Translations under genes and position numbers: made by a program
Notes under the pieces: generated by a model
The model's database searches: none
The model's input: the letters and a program-made list of their open reading frames with translations, nothing else
Told to the model about the DNA's origin: nothing
Part shown: one piece after another, positions 37,277 through 46,479 of the stretch
How the letters are laid out: every line of letters begins with the position of its first letter
Numbering within the stretch: position 1 is the stretch's first letter
From: Psychrobacter sp. PL19
Lineage (GTDB): Bacteria; Pseudomonadota; Gammaproteobacteria; Pseudomonadales; Moraxellaceae
Direction of reading: 5' to 3'
Length of the DNA: 64,000 nucleotides
NCBI RefSeq assembly: GCF_017875835.1
Contig: NZ_JAGING010000001.1
Span: 3,055,998 to 3,119,997, forward strand

Positions 37277-37642
37277 CTAATTACACAACCCCGTTAGCTT
37301 ATTATTCTTACCATCGACACATTCGGTTGCACCAAGATAAACATAGCCTTTATTTTTCATGCAAGATTCTATTTTTTTTCTACGTTTTGACATTTGTTCA
37401 ATAGTCATGTCTGGATACACTACTGTTAAATCTAGGTTACCATCAAAATACTTCTTAACCCCGCAGCTCTGAAAGTCTTGCCAACGCTTATCAACGTTGG
37501 TACGGCCAATAGTATCTGACTTTTGCCAATGTTGTATATAAGGTGGAGACAATGATACATAAGGACTATATCCAGGGACAACGTTAAATGTATTACAAGC
37601 ACTTAATACAGCGCTAAATATCAGTAAATACAGAACTTTCAT
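37277..37642 (-). CDS. Immunity lipoprotein, 121-aa family, copy 1 (cognate of cassette 6)
   Basis: 121 aa. Lipobox SAVLSAC, VVPGYSPYVSLSPPYIQHWQ, GRTNVDKRWQDFQSCGVKKY, NKGYVYLGATECVDG, NKLTGLCN. It begins two bases after the stop of the cassette 6 toxin, with GGAGGT inside the toxin end, so it is the physically coupled immunity candidate. As a lipoprotein it would protect in the envelope. Confidence 0.8.
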   Translation of the reverse strand: MKVLYLLIFSAVLSACNTFNVVPGYSPYVSLSPPYIQHWQKSDTIGRTNVDKRWQDFQSCGVKKYFDGNLDLTVVYPDMTIEQMSKRRKKIESCMKNKGYVYLGATECVDGKNNKLTGLCN

Positions 37643-37644
37643 AA

Positions 37645-39153
37645 TCAGTTACCTCCTAGTTTTAATAGCATAATCATTATATCGGGTGATAGTAAGTCTG
37701 CTAATGCAAATGGTGCGACAGCTGGAATGGCAGCGCCTGTAACAATCCCTTGGAATGGCTTATCACCAGGCTTCGTATTGCCATCATCGCCATAATAGCC
37801 TGGCCCTTGACCCCCTGCCAAATCATGCGGACCCGCGAAGCTTTCGATATTCATGTCGATAAGTCCACCAGGCTTGTATTCAAAGCCAAACAAGGTTCCT
37901 TGCTCTGCCTGAAAGCCACCTGTAGCGCCAATTTGAGGTTTGAATTCTTTCTTATCATCTTTTAAGCTTTGGTAGGTGGGATATTTATCATTACCTTCAT
38001 AAATATAATTACCATTTACATCAGTCAATAGTTGATTATTAGCATCTCTAGCACAACGTGTATTCCCCTCCCCACAAATCACATCAGTAGATAAACGCGT
38101 ACCACCCAATTTAACCCCATCAAAATAGCCACTGTCGTAGGAGACGTTATTGATGACTTGGCTATCGCCGTTTTCATCAGTATATACCACCCCTGGTGAC
38201 TGTCTTGAATTGTCCAAGCTCTCTTTACGCATTTTGGTGGCTGCCAGTTGTAAGCTACCTTGAGTGATGGCAGGTTCAGGTAATCCTGCTAGTATGCCTA
38301 CTAAGGTTTGTAATAAACGCTTTTGGTACTGTAGTTTGTAGATTTCATTATAAATGGCTGTCTTTTGCTCGTCACTAGCGGTTTCAAGCTGCTTGAGTAA
38401 GTCAACTTGGCGAGTGCCAGTGTAGTCGTTAATGGCTTGAAAGCTTTCTTTACGGAATTCTTTGGTGATTTCAACTTGTACGTTGAGGTCTTTTAACACA
38501 GCATTGGCATTGAAGTTGTTCTCAAGCTTGCCGCCAAGAGCTTCACGGTTCTCTGTAGTCAGATTACCTTGTGGATCATTAAAGCCACTCACACCGCCTT
38601 TGGTGATACTGCTATCACTATCGCCATCGGTGCCATAGCCGAGACCATTCATGGTGGCTTGTGGTTTATCTTTGATCTTACCAACACTGAGACCAACAGA
38701 GATCGCATCACCCTCATAGCTTGTGGTGTTTACGATGTCGGTTGAGGTGACGCCTTGTTTGAAGACAATATTGCTCTTGCGATTGGCTTGTGCTTCCTCT
38801 GAGGTGAGGAAGACCGCGCCTTTAAAGTTGCCTTTGTCTTCAACAACTAAGTCGGCTTCGTTGGCGAAGAGACCTGTTTGCTGACCGACCATCTTAGAGT
38901 CTGCATTGATATTGGTTTTAGCGCCATTGAGAGATAGGCTTGAGCCTGCGCCTTTTAGATCGACATCAAGGTTAAAGCCCATGTTCTTCTGATTACTATC
39001 ATAGGTGGCCGTATCTTGTAGCGATTCGGTATTGACGTTACCACGGATGATGCCTTGTGCTTTGTCGGTATTGAGGACGCCGCCTTTGATGTTGACATCT
39101 CTGCCAATGTCTAAGGTGATGGTTCCACCAACATTGATGTGGCTGTTGGCATA
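37645..39153 (-). pseudogene. Cassette 6: orphan cdiA module with 'AGPHD' toxin end
   Basis: 503 open codons, starting in the filamentous region at YANSHINVGGTITLDIGRDV, with no start codon until about 38982. After the shared repeat region (LQDTATYDSNQKNMGF, NGLGYGTDGDSDSS) the C-terminal part differs from the other cassettes: QKRLLQTLVGILAGLPEP, SLDNSRQSPGVVYTDENGD and ESFAGPHDLAGGQGPGYYGD, ending LLSPDIMIMLLKLGGN. The AGPHD region occurs in C-terminal parts of other large haemagglutinin-type toxins; its activity is not known to me. The module lacks secretion parts and would need fusion to a complete cdiA to be exported. Confidence 0.75.
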
Positions 39154-39162
39154 TGGACATAA

Positions 39163-39195
39163 AAAAGCTACGATTCGTTGAGAGTCGTAGCTTTT
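39163..39195. terminator. Module-boundary hairpin (before cassette 6)
   Basis: AAAAGCTACGA (39163-39173) pairs with TCGTAGCTTTT (39185-39195), 10 bp from the point where cassette 6 begins. The same stem recurs at 42138-42184 and 48560-48592. Confidence 0.8.
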
Positions 39196-39274
39196 GGATA
39201 ATTATTAAACATATTAATTGTGCGTTATAAAACTAGAAAAGTAGTATTGAACTTTATTAAATATTTGTTTTAAT

Positions 39275-39703
39275 CTATTTTTTACAAAGCTTATCGTACA
39301 AATAGTCTAATCCTAAGATATTACCTTCTTTGTGTTCTTTAGTGTCAGTAGATGTACGTAAGGGAAGAGCAACACCTACAGCGTACAGCTCTGTTTTAAG
39401 ATTCATAGTGCTGCTATTACAGTCGTACTCAGTGTAAGTTAAAAAATACATTTTCTCTATTTTATTAGGCGGTGTGCCAAATGCCATTTTAAATTGGGCA
39501 TAAGCTTTACCTTCGCTATTTTCAGGTTTAGTAGAATTCTTGTCCCAATAAAAAATATAGGGTTCGCTGCCACCACCTGAGAATGGAGCAATGATCCAGT
39601 GATAGGTCTGAGCTTTTGCATAAGTGATGCCAATGGACAACACTACTAAAGTTACAATAGCAATTGGTATCCAAACAAATATCTTTTTAATAACAGATTT
39701 CAT
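39275..39703 (-). CDS. Exported protein of unknown function beside cassette 5
   Basis: 142 aa with an N-terminal membrane segment or signal anchor (IPIAIVTLVVLSIGITYAKA) and a small globular part with MYFLTYTEYDCNSSTMNLKT, similar in pattern to surface-adhesin-E-like small exported proteins. It follows the Sel1 gene by six bases and precedes the boundary hairpin, so it belongs to the cassette 5 unit, perhaps as a second immunity protein. Confidence 0.6.
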   Translation of the reverse strand: MKSVIKKIFVWIPIAIVTLVVLSIGITYAKAQTYHWIIAPFSGGGSEPYIFYWDKNSTKPENSEGKAYAQFKMAFGTPPNKIEKMYFLTYTEYDCNSSTMNLKTELYAVGVALPLRTSTDTKEHKEGNILGLDYLYDKLCKK

Positions 39704-39709
39704 ATTATT

Positions 39710-40609
39710 CTACTCATAAATACTGACTGATAATTGTTCTGGAGTCAGCTGAGAGATTTCAAGCCAACCATTTGCCATATCACTGTCTTGCGGAACACCT
39801 TTGCCTTCTCGGTACAACTCATTCATCTTGAATTGAGCAGATTTATCACCGTCTATTGCCGCATAAAAATAATAGTCTGCTGCTTCTTTAATATCCTTCC
39901 TGACGCCAAGACCTGTTTCATACATGTTGGCATTTGCTAGGTATTTAACATCATCTCTAGCAATATTTAGAGGTAAATCAAGAATTTCATTGTAGATTTC
40001 TAAAGCTTTATCTTCATTCTTTGCAACTCCAACACCATATTGATTAGCATATGCCACTTTGTATAAAGCATTACCATAAGTTGGGCTCTCTTTATCTCCT
40101 TGAGTAGCCTTTGTATACCAAAACATTGCTTTTTTATCATTTTTAGCAATATATTGACCGTTAGAGTATATATCACCCAAACTTATCTTAGAGTAATCAT
40201 ACGACTCTTTACCCTGTGCAGCTTGTTCGTACCAATAAATGGCTTTATTAATATCTTTTTCTAAATACTGCCCTATGAGATAATTCTCAGCTAAAGTATT
40301 CTGAGCATAAGCATTATTTTCATTAGCTGCTAGCTTTAGCCAACAGATAGCCATATCAGAATAATCATCTCTCAAATAGCTATATAGAGCATTTGCCTCT
40401 TGTAGTTCACCATTTAGAACTTTTTGTTTCATATCTACAAGCTCTTGAATACTTATTTCTTTAGATAACCCTATATCTATACCAGAATCAGGAATCTGAC
40501 AGTCGCTAATTATCAAAGCTTTTGTTACTAAGGTAGGAGTCATAGCTACACTCTCTACTATTTTTATAGTTAATATTAGAATTGTTAACGAAAGCGTTAT
40601 CTTATTCAA
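39710..40609 (-). CDS. Exported Sel1-repeat protein, candidate immunity of cassette 5
   Basis: 299 aa with a probable signal peptide (MNKITLSLTILILTIKIVES) and at least four Sel1-like repeats (ENYLIGQYLEKDINKAIYWY, DIYSNGQYIAKNDKKAMFWY, YANQYGVGVAKNEDKALEIY, LYREGKGVPQDSDMANGWLE). Sel1 proteins bind partner proteins and have been seen as immunity proteins of periplasm-acting lipase toxins. Here it directly follows a toxin end that may be phospholipase-like, which fits. The pairing is inference. Confidence 0.7.
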   Translation of the reverse strand: MNKITLSLTILILTIKIVESVAMTPTLVTKALIISDCQIPDSGIDIGLSKEISIQELVDMKQKVLNGELQEANALYSYLRDDYSDMAICWLKLAANENNAYAQNTLAENYLIGQYLEKDINKAIYWYEQAAQGKESYDYSKISLGDIYSNGQYIAKNDKKAMFWYTKATQGDKESPTYGNALYKVAYANQYGVGVAKNEDKALEIYNEILDLPLNIARDDVKYLANANMYETGLGVRKDIKEAADYYFYAAIDGDKSAQFKMNELYREGKGVPQDSDMANGWLEISQLTPEQLSVSIYE

Positions 40610-40674
40610 TAGTAGTACTCCTTATGCTTTATTAATGTATAGTTTTACACTTAAATAATTACACCTTACAACTA

Positions 40675-42132
40675 TTATCTATCTCTCATAGGAATATACC
40701 CTTTAGGAATAGGCTTTGGTTTAGGCTTCGGTATTCCATTAAGTATTAAATTGAGTTGGGGATCAACTAAAGATCCACTTATGGCACACTTTTGATTTAA
40801 TCTGCAACCTGGAATTGCTGATTCAGCTTTTATGTTGTTTCTACCTGAAGAATTATCGTTAACAATGTTCTGAATAGTAGATATTTGATCGTTTTCACCA
40901 TTTACTCTTACAACTTCATTAGCTATACGATTAATTGCACTACCATTAATGTTCTGCCTCGTTGCACGATTTACAAGCTTTTGTAAACCTTCAACATAAT
41001 TTTTATATGCCTGAGGATTACTATTGGGTTGATCAGGATTTTCCATATCTTCTAAATGACCTTGCCACGGAGCATAGTGAGTACCGTCTGCTCTTACATG
41101 AGCAAAGGAATCTCCGTAAGAGTGTAAGGCATTCTGCACATTAGGGTTTTTCAATATTTCAGAAGCTCTCGCTGGATTTAAGTATATCTCTCTTAATATC
41201 GGAACTAAGAATGTTTCAATGTCTGTTCTCTGCTGAGCTATATCATTCAAGTTCGTCATACTATCAAGTAAATGTATTTCTCTTTGAGCAGTGACATTTC
41301 TGTCTCCAGCTACATTATAAAATGTAATTGCATTACGAGTATCAGTATCAGGTCCCCATGCGGCATAACCTATCGCTTCGGCTACTTTTGGAGGAAAACC
41401 ACCTAAATACATCACTGCTGCTGTTGTTGAGAAATGGCCTTCTGCTGCCCAGTTATCTTCAACCGCCACCTTGTTTGTTTCAGCAGCATTGGCTGCGTCA
41501 TTGGCACTACCTGTTGTCGCACCAATACCAACACCAAGAGCACTAGTAATTGCACTAACGGTATCCTTTTGATCAGCCGTTAAATCAGAAGAATCAGAAG
41601 TACCATATAAGAACTTAGAGATCAGAGGTGCTGAGGCTTCTCCTGCGCTAGCAGATAAGCCTCCTGTAAGTGCATCATTACCAGTTGCAAAGCTAATAGC
41701 AGCTCCTAATATACCTTGAGCAAGAATGTGAGCAGGGCTATTCGTTTCTAGTCGATTACCACCATCAACCTCATTAAATACTTTATTATCCTTATAATAA
41801 TCTCCAATTTGATTCGCTACAAATGGACTAGCAGCTTTTGCAACGTAGCCTGTAATGCCATTGCTGTTCGGTCCATAAATAGCACCCGTTATACCATCAA
41901 AGAGCAGACCTTGATTTTTGACTTTGTTCGCAGCATTTTCTTTTTCTACCACAAGTGGAAAGTTTCCAATATCACGAGCTTCTTGTGCTTCGTCTCTTAA
42001 ATCCTTCTCTTTCGTATTAATATCCGTCTTAACCTTACGACGCTCTTGATCAAAGGCTTGGGTAATCTCAACCTGCGCCCCAAGCTCTTCATTGGCCCTG
42101 CTGATGACATCAATATTAATTTGACTGTTGGC
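40675..42132 (-). pseudogene. Cassette 5: orphan cdiA module with VENN-type pretoxin and possible phospholipase C-like toxin
   Basis: 486 open codons. The first residues ANSQIN come from the usual module start, then the sequence switches to IDVISRANEELGAQVEITQA. A different pretoxin follows, with NKVAVEDNWAAEG, a variant of the VENN motif that marks the start of CdiA toxins in enterobacteria. The variable end has NALHSYGDSFAHVRADGTHY and APWQGHLEDMENPDQPN, a His/Asp pattern like zinc-dependent phospholipase C/S1-P1 type folds, and finishes in a KPKPKPIPKG tail. No export domain. The longest ATG frame is 40675-41952. Confidence 0.7.
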
Positions 42133-42137
42133 GTGGA

Positions 42138-42184
42138 GAAACGAAAAAGCTACGATTCATTAAGAGTCGTAGCTTTTTCGTTTC
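42138..42184. terminator. Module-boundary hairpin (before cassette 5)
   Basis: Perfect 18-bp stem GAAACGAAAAAGCTACGA / TCGTAGCTTTTTCGTTTC with an 11-nt loop, adjacent to the point where cassette 5 begins. Confidence 0.85.
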
Positions 42185-42378
42185 TTTTTAAATATAACAA
42201 TTTTCAACTATTATAGGCGTTAAACTCCCATACCTATTTGAAAGCCTTTATAAAAGTCGTACGCTAGAAAAACAACTAAAAAAACAATAGCATAAAAAAT
42301 ATATTTAACATTATTTTCTTAATTTTTACACTGTACCTTCTCTTTTTTTAGTTGTTTTAAATCATGAATAATCATAAA
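42185..42378. other. Decayed DNA between cassettes 4 and 5
   Basis: No complete gene. On the minus strand a frame ending at 42220 reads NVKYIFYAIVFLVVFLAYDF and stops after GFQIGMGV; it has no start codon and looks like the remnant of another small membrane (immunity-like) protein. Confidence 0.4.
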
Positions 42379-42465
42379 TTATAAGCATTGTATAATTGCC
42401 ATCCATAAAAAAAACAAAGCAGAAATCAAGATAATAGCGATTAAAATGAAAAATTTATTTTTCAT
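42379..42465 (-). CDS. 28-aa membrane peptide behind the cassette 4 toxin tail
   Basis: MKNKFFILIAIILISALFFL and on, almost entirely one membrane segment. Its ATG overlaps the TGA of a toxin tail (ATGA), the spacing expected of a toxin/immunity pair. It may be a complete small immunity peptide or the start of a longer gene now lost. Confidence 0.45.
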   Translation of the reverse strand: MKNKFFILIAIILISALFFLWMAIIQCL

Positions 42466-42591
42466 TTATTTTCCTTTTTAAAATCTTCTAAAGCTCTATC
42501 TATATATGCTTGGCTCAATTTGTTCGCTATACTTCCTTTCGTACCTAAAACAGGTGGTAGTGCCACCAACGTTGACTTGAGTGTTGGCATA
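42462..42591 (-). pseudogene. Cassette 4: collapsed cdiA module (module start joined to a toxin tail)
   Basis: Begins with the usual module start (YANTQVNVGGTTT in the cdiA frame). After about 14 codons it jumps, out of frame, to the end of a toxin: GSIANKLSQAYIDRALEDFK and stop at 42462. Everything in between has been deleted. This is the shortest example of the toxin-tail-plus-immunity units. Confidence 0.65.
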
Positions 42592-42653
42592 GAGAAATAA
42601 AAAGCTATGATACAAGTTATTTCGTAGTTTTAGAATCAACTACCTTTTAAAAT

Positions 42654-43100
42654 TTAAACATGAACCCATGTTGAGAAAAATGCATAAGTAAAAAATAGTG
42701 AGCCATTAAAAGCCAATAGAAAAACTAAGTAAAAAAATATAGTAAATAGAATTATAGATAATCCATTTTTATATCCTTCGAGCAAATTTAAGTAAACAAT
42801 TGCTAATGCAGGAAACAAAGCACCATTTACCAAGTAAATGATAAATAATAATTTTGAATCTGAAAAATTTCCAACAAACATTGTAAAAAAACTAACAAGC
42901 AAGAAACCGAATACAAAGTATATATTTCTTTTACTTCGCGACCATATAAAGCAACTAGCTATAAAATTCATTATAACAGTTGATAAATATAACGAGTTGT
43001 CAGTTATACCTGCTTGGATGAACAGAAAAATAAAAAAACATCCCAACAATATTGAAAAAGTAGTAATTACTGCATATTTAATTAAACTATTTTCTAGCAT
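42654..43100 (-). CDS. Four-helix membrane protein, candidate immunity of cassette 3
   Basis: 148 aa with four or five membrane segments (for example YAVITTFSILLGCFFIFLFI and NGLSIILFTIFFYLVFLLAF). It overlaps the toxin gene by 14 bp. Integral-membrane immunity proteins are known for CDI toxins that form pores or dissipate the membrane potential, so the paired toxin may act on the inner membrane. No named family recognised. Confidence 0.7.
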   Translation of the reverse strand: MLENSLIKYAVITTFSILLGCFFIFLFIQAGITDNSLYLSTVIMNFIASCFIWSRSKRNIYFVFGFLLVSFFTMFVGNFSDSKLLFIIYLVNGALFPALAIVYLNLLEGYKNGLSIILFTIFFYLVFLLAFNGSLFFTYAFFSTWVHV

Positions 43101-44339
43101 TTCCTTCTGCCTCTTTATATTTCAAAATAGCTTTATCATTTTCTAATTGCACCATATTTTTTTGATTCCACCCTGGAAAGTTATTTGGGTCTTGTAATTC
43201 TCCAAACAATTTCCCAGCCGTAGTTGAAACCTTAACATAAGGAAGTGTTTTACTAACAGGAATTTTTCTTCGCTGAGATATTGTTGTTGTGTCTCCTTTG
43301 CCGCTACCAAAATCTATATAAGGATCAACATCATAGTCTATATGTCCTAATGTATCTGTAGCAGGTGTACCTTTAACTGAGCTATAGTAGTTATAGCTTC
43401 CAGCATTTTTTGGATCATAAACGACTTTATTATTTTGCAATGAGTCTACTACAATTTCAAGCTGACCATTATCATGAACGTATTTCTTATACCGTAACTT
43501 GCCACCAGACAGATATGAAAGTTTTCCATTAGCATCATAGTTATGAAAAGCATTTTCATCATCACTTACAGCTGTCCACTTCTGACGCTCAGATTTAAAT
43601 AATTCGTCAGCTGATTCATTCCATCTTATTCTCTGAGTAACATGAAGATCATAGAATTTATTACAGCCCGCACCCTTTCTGCAATTATCATAAGCAGCGT
43701 TGAACTCTGCATCACGATCAGCACTTAGATCCTCATAAATCTTAATATCTTTATTTATATCAGCAAGTTCTGCTCTACATTCTGCGCTTCTATTACATAA
43801 ACGTACGTTTCCTTTGCCAGTCATACGTTCTTTCTTAGCACGTAATTCATTCAATATTTCATGTTCAATATGATTCAAGTAATTATTCTGAGTTTGATTG
43901 ACACTACTAGCTGCACCTGCTGTATTTCCACCAACAACACTACCTACACCTGCTGATAATCCTAGCAATATAGCGCTTTTGGTCGTCTCATCAACGCCTT
44001 GCTCATCAAGATAACGACCTACCGCAGGAATAGAGACAGCGGTTGTCCCACTTGCTAATGCGCCTTCAACACTACCTGTAGCGATAGCACCAACTAAGGT
44101 ATGCAGGGCAACACGATAAGCGCCACCTTCTGCCCATTTGTCAGCTTCATCTACTTTGCCTTGTTCAATAAGATCTATTTGTCGATTAACCGCAAAATCC
44201 CCAACCGCTTTCGGCGCTTCCTTACCGAACTCTTTAGTAATCTGATTCTGTGCTTGCAGCTCCTCAGTCACACGAGTGGCATCAAACACACTCTCAAGCT
44301 TACCCGCGAGTGCTTCGCGATTGTCAGTGGTGAGAATAC
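43087..44339 (-). pseudogene. Cassette 3 (second part): pretoxin and 'NAGSYNYY' toxin end
   Basis: The open frame runs from the IS3 end at 44340; ORF start at 44289. It reads the shared pretoxin (SVFDATRVTEELQAQNQITK, YRVALHTLVGAIATGSVEGA, VNQTQNNYLNH), then the toxin: AEFNAAYDNCRKGAGC, FHNYDANGK, YKKYVHDNGQLEIVVDS, DPKNAGSYNYYSS, YDVDPYIDFGSGKGD, RRKIP. The same toxin type is found in cassette 8. The first part of this module lies beyond the IS3 element (45648-46032), and roughly 120 codons between the two parts are missing. Confidence 0.75.
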
Positions 44340-44377
44340 TGAACCGCCCCGACTATATCGGAGACTGTTTATTTAAG

Positions 44378-45280
44378 TTAGGCCACTAGGCTTAACCGAT
44401 TAAGATTATCATAATACATTGACTCATACTTAAAAGGCGATACATATCCAATCGCGCTGTGCAAACGTATCTTATTAAACCAATCAACCCACTCAAGCGT
44501 TGCTAATTCAACATCATTTATGCCATTCCATTGCTCTTTTAAATAATGAATCACCTCCGTCTTGTACAGCCCATTGACGGTTTCAGCTAACGCATTATCG
44601 TATGAATCACCCGTCGTACCCACGGATGCTTGAACGCCCACCTCGGTCATTCTATCCGTATAGCGAATGGATAAATACTGACTGCCTCTATCGCTATGGT
44701 GAATAACATCCTTAGGCTTGCCTCTGTCAGACAGGGCTTGCTCTAAGGCATCTAATACTAATTTGGTATTCATACGATTGGCCACCTTCCAGCCGACAAT
44801 GCTACGAGCGAACACATCAATGATGGAGGCCGTGTAAACCCAGCCGCTAGTCGTCTTGATATAAGTAAAGTCAGCAACCCATAACTGATTGGGATGACTG
44901 GCTGTAAAGTTACGTTTCACTAAGTCATCAGCCCGCAGCTGATCGTCACGGCTATTGGTGGTAATCTTACCTTTGCCACGCCAGACGCCTTGTAGGCCAT
45001 GCTGTCTCATTAAACGCTCTACGGTACATCGAGCAACCTTTAACCTGTCAGCTTTCATCTGCTGCCAGATTTTACGCGCACCGTAACGACATTTACTGTT
45101 CTGCCAGACGCGTTTAATCTCGCTGAGATAATAGTCGTCATGCTGACTGCGTAGTGAGCGCTTTTCAGGGCAACTCTCTAAATTCTTAGCGTGATAGTAA
45201 GTTGATGGGGCAATCGGTAGGACTCTACAAATCAGCTCGACCCCATAAAGGAATTTATTGTCGTCGATGAAATTAACCAT
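44378..45280 (-). CDS. IS3-family transposase OrfB
   Basis: 300 aa integrase-core transposase. HTH_21-like N terminus (CRYGARKIWQQMKADRLKVA) and DDE core (WVADFTYIKT, VIHHSDRGSQY, DNALAETVNGLYKTE). Normally produced as OrfAB through a -1 frameshift; OrfA here has a stop, so only OrfB alone could be made. Confidence 0.92.
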   Translation of the reverse strand: MVNFIDDNKFLYGVELICRVLPIAPSTYYHAKNLESCPEKRSLRSQHDDYYLSEIKRVWQNSKCRYGARKIWQQMKADRLKVARCTVERLMRQHGLQGVWRGKGKITTNSRDDQLRADDLVKRNFTASHPNQLWVADFTYIKTTSGWVYTASIIDVFARSIVGWKVANRMNTKLVLDALEQALSDRGKPKDVIHHSDRGSQYLSIRYTDRMTEVGVQASVGTTGDSYDNALAETVNGLYKTEVIHYLKEQWNGINDVELATLEWVDWFNKIRLHSAIGYVSPFKYESMYYDNLNRLSLVA

Positions 45281-45597
45281 TATTTTGGTGAACGGCCCGT
45301 CTCTATCTGGGCGAAAAAAGCAGCAGCCTTACGTATAATCTCATTGGCTTGCTTGAGTTCTCTATTTTCGCGTTCAAGATCTTTGATACGTTGCTCTTGG
45401 CTTTGAGCTTGTACCGAGGCAGGAATGGTTTGTTCTATATGCTTCTTATGCCAGGATCGTAGAGTTTCAGGTGTGCAGCCTATTTTAGGGGCAATAGCTT
45501 GGATAGCTGACTATGTGGAGGGGTAGTCGCTCGCGGCTTCAATCAGCATGCGAACAGCGCGTTCTTTAATCTCAGGGGTATAGTTTCGTGTTTTCAT
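45280..45597 (-). pseudogene. IS3-family OrfA with an internal stop
   Basis: 106 codons from MKTRNYTPEIKERAVRMLIE to GRSPK, with a TAG after ASDYPST where a Trp codon (TGG) is expected before SAIQAIAPKIGCTPETLRSW. HTH and leucine-zipper-like parts are otherwise intact. One base overlaps with the OrfB start region. Confidence 0.85.
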
Positions 45598-45647
45598 TGT
45601 CGTATTCTCTCAGAATGTTAAGTCTCCGACAATCCCGGGCCGGTTCA

Positions 45648-46032
45648 AGACGGCGCCTTTAAAGTTGCCTTTGTCTTCAACAACTAAGTCGGCTTCGTTG
45701 GCGAAGAGACCTGTTTGCTGACCGACGATTTTATAGTCGGCATTGATATTGGTTTTAGCGCCATTGAGAGATAGGCTTGAGCCTGCGCCTTTTAGATCGA
45801 CATCAAGGTTAAAGCCCATGTTCTTCTGATTACTATCATAGGTGGCCGTATCTTGTAGCGATTCGGTATTGACGTTACCACGGATGATGCCTTGTGCTTT
45901 GTCGGTATCAAACACGCCGCCTTTGATGTTGACGTCGTTAGCTATTTCGTTGGACTTTGACCTGTTGTAATAATCTTCTAAAAAAGCAAACATAGCTTCA
46001 TAAGCTTCTTGATGTGTTAAGTATTCTTTCAT
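45648..46032 (-). pseudogene. Cassette 3 (first part): immunity-gene start fused to a cdiA module
   Basis: From the ATG at 46032 the protein reads MKEYLTHQEAYEAMFAFLED and YYNRSKSNEIAN. This is the start of a helical immunity-like family ('AYKAMFxFLExYY') and not cdiA. It then joins DVNIKGGVFDTDKAQGIIRG, the usual filamentous module sequence, in frame, and runs into the IS3 end. An upstream ATG at 46068 is an alternative start. The fusion shows recombination inside an immunity gene. Confidence 0.7.
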
Positions 46033-46122
46033 AACGTTATCTCTTACTGTATTGATTGGGTTTCGCAAGAGAAGTAGTAAAGCTACGTCTATATAATTTT
46101 GATAGACATTATTTAATATTAA

Positions 46123-46479
46123 TTAGCTTATCCAATTCAAGAATTCATTGAAACTCATTGCTGCTATCTCTTTATCACTATTTACGTTCCCCTTGTCGTT
46201 ATCTAGAATAAAATTTAACTTATCACTTAAACTAATAACATATTCATATAAACTTATATCTGACTTCCAAGTTATAGAATAGGCTTTAAACTTTCCTATT
46301 TTATTTGCTATAAATTTAATTTCTTCTTCATCAAGTTCGACATTCCAATCATCGTATGTATTTATTATCAAATTAGCTATATGAGAACTAGGAATATAGA
46401 TACATTCATGTACATGTTCACCTGATTTATAAATCATTTCTGCTTTGTCATTTTCAATATACATGGTTATAATTTTCAT
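46123..46479 (-). CDS. Candidate immunity protein of cassette 2
   Basis: 118 aa, acidic, soluble (MKIITMYIENDKAEMIYKSG). It starts right behind the stop of the cassette 2 toxin, with no gap, and has no signal sequence, so it would act in the cytoplasm, consistent with a nuclease toxin. No family recognised. Confidence 0.65.
   Translation of the reverse strand: MKIITMYIENDKAEMIYKSGEHVHECIYIPSSHIANLIINTYDDWNVELDEEEIKFIANKIGKFKAYSITWKSDISLYEYVISLSDKLNFILDNDKGNVNSDKEIAAMSFNEFLNWIS

Larger units (their letters stand above)
44340..45647 (-). mobile_element. IS3-family insertion sequence
   Basis: 1308 bp with imperfect inverted ends (TGAACCGCCCCG at 44340 and CGGGCCGGTTCA ending at 45647, plus a TCGGAGACT block). 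It has the two-frame transposase organisation. No target duplication is visible, and the flanks belong to different parts of the cdiA module, so a deletion accompanied or followed insertion. Confidence 0.9.

Noticed and set aside
32575..37642. CRISPR-like or simple DNA repeat array
   Set aside because: The periodic units are whole, diverged lipoprotein genes with conserved protein features, not short direct repeats with spacers.
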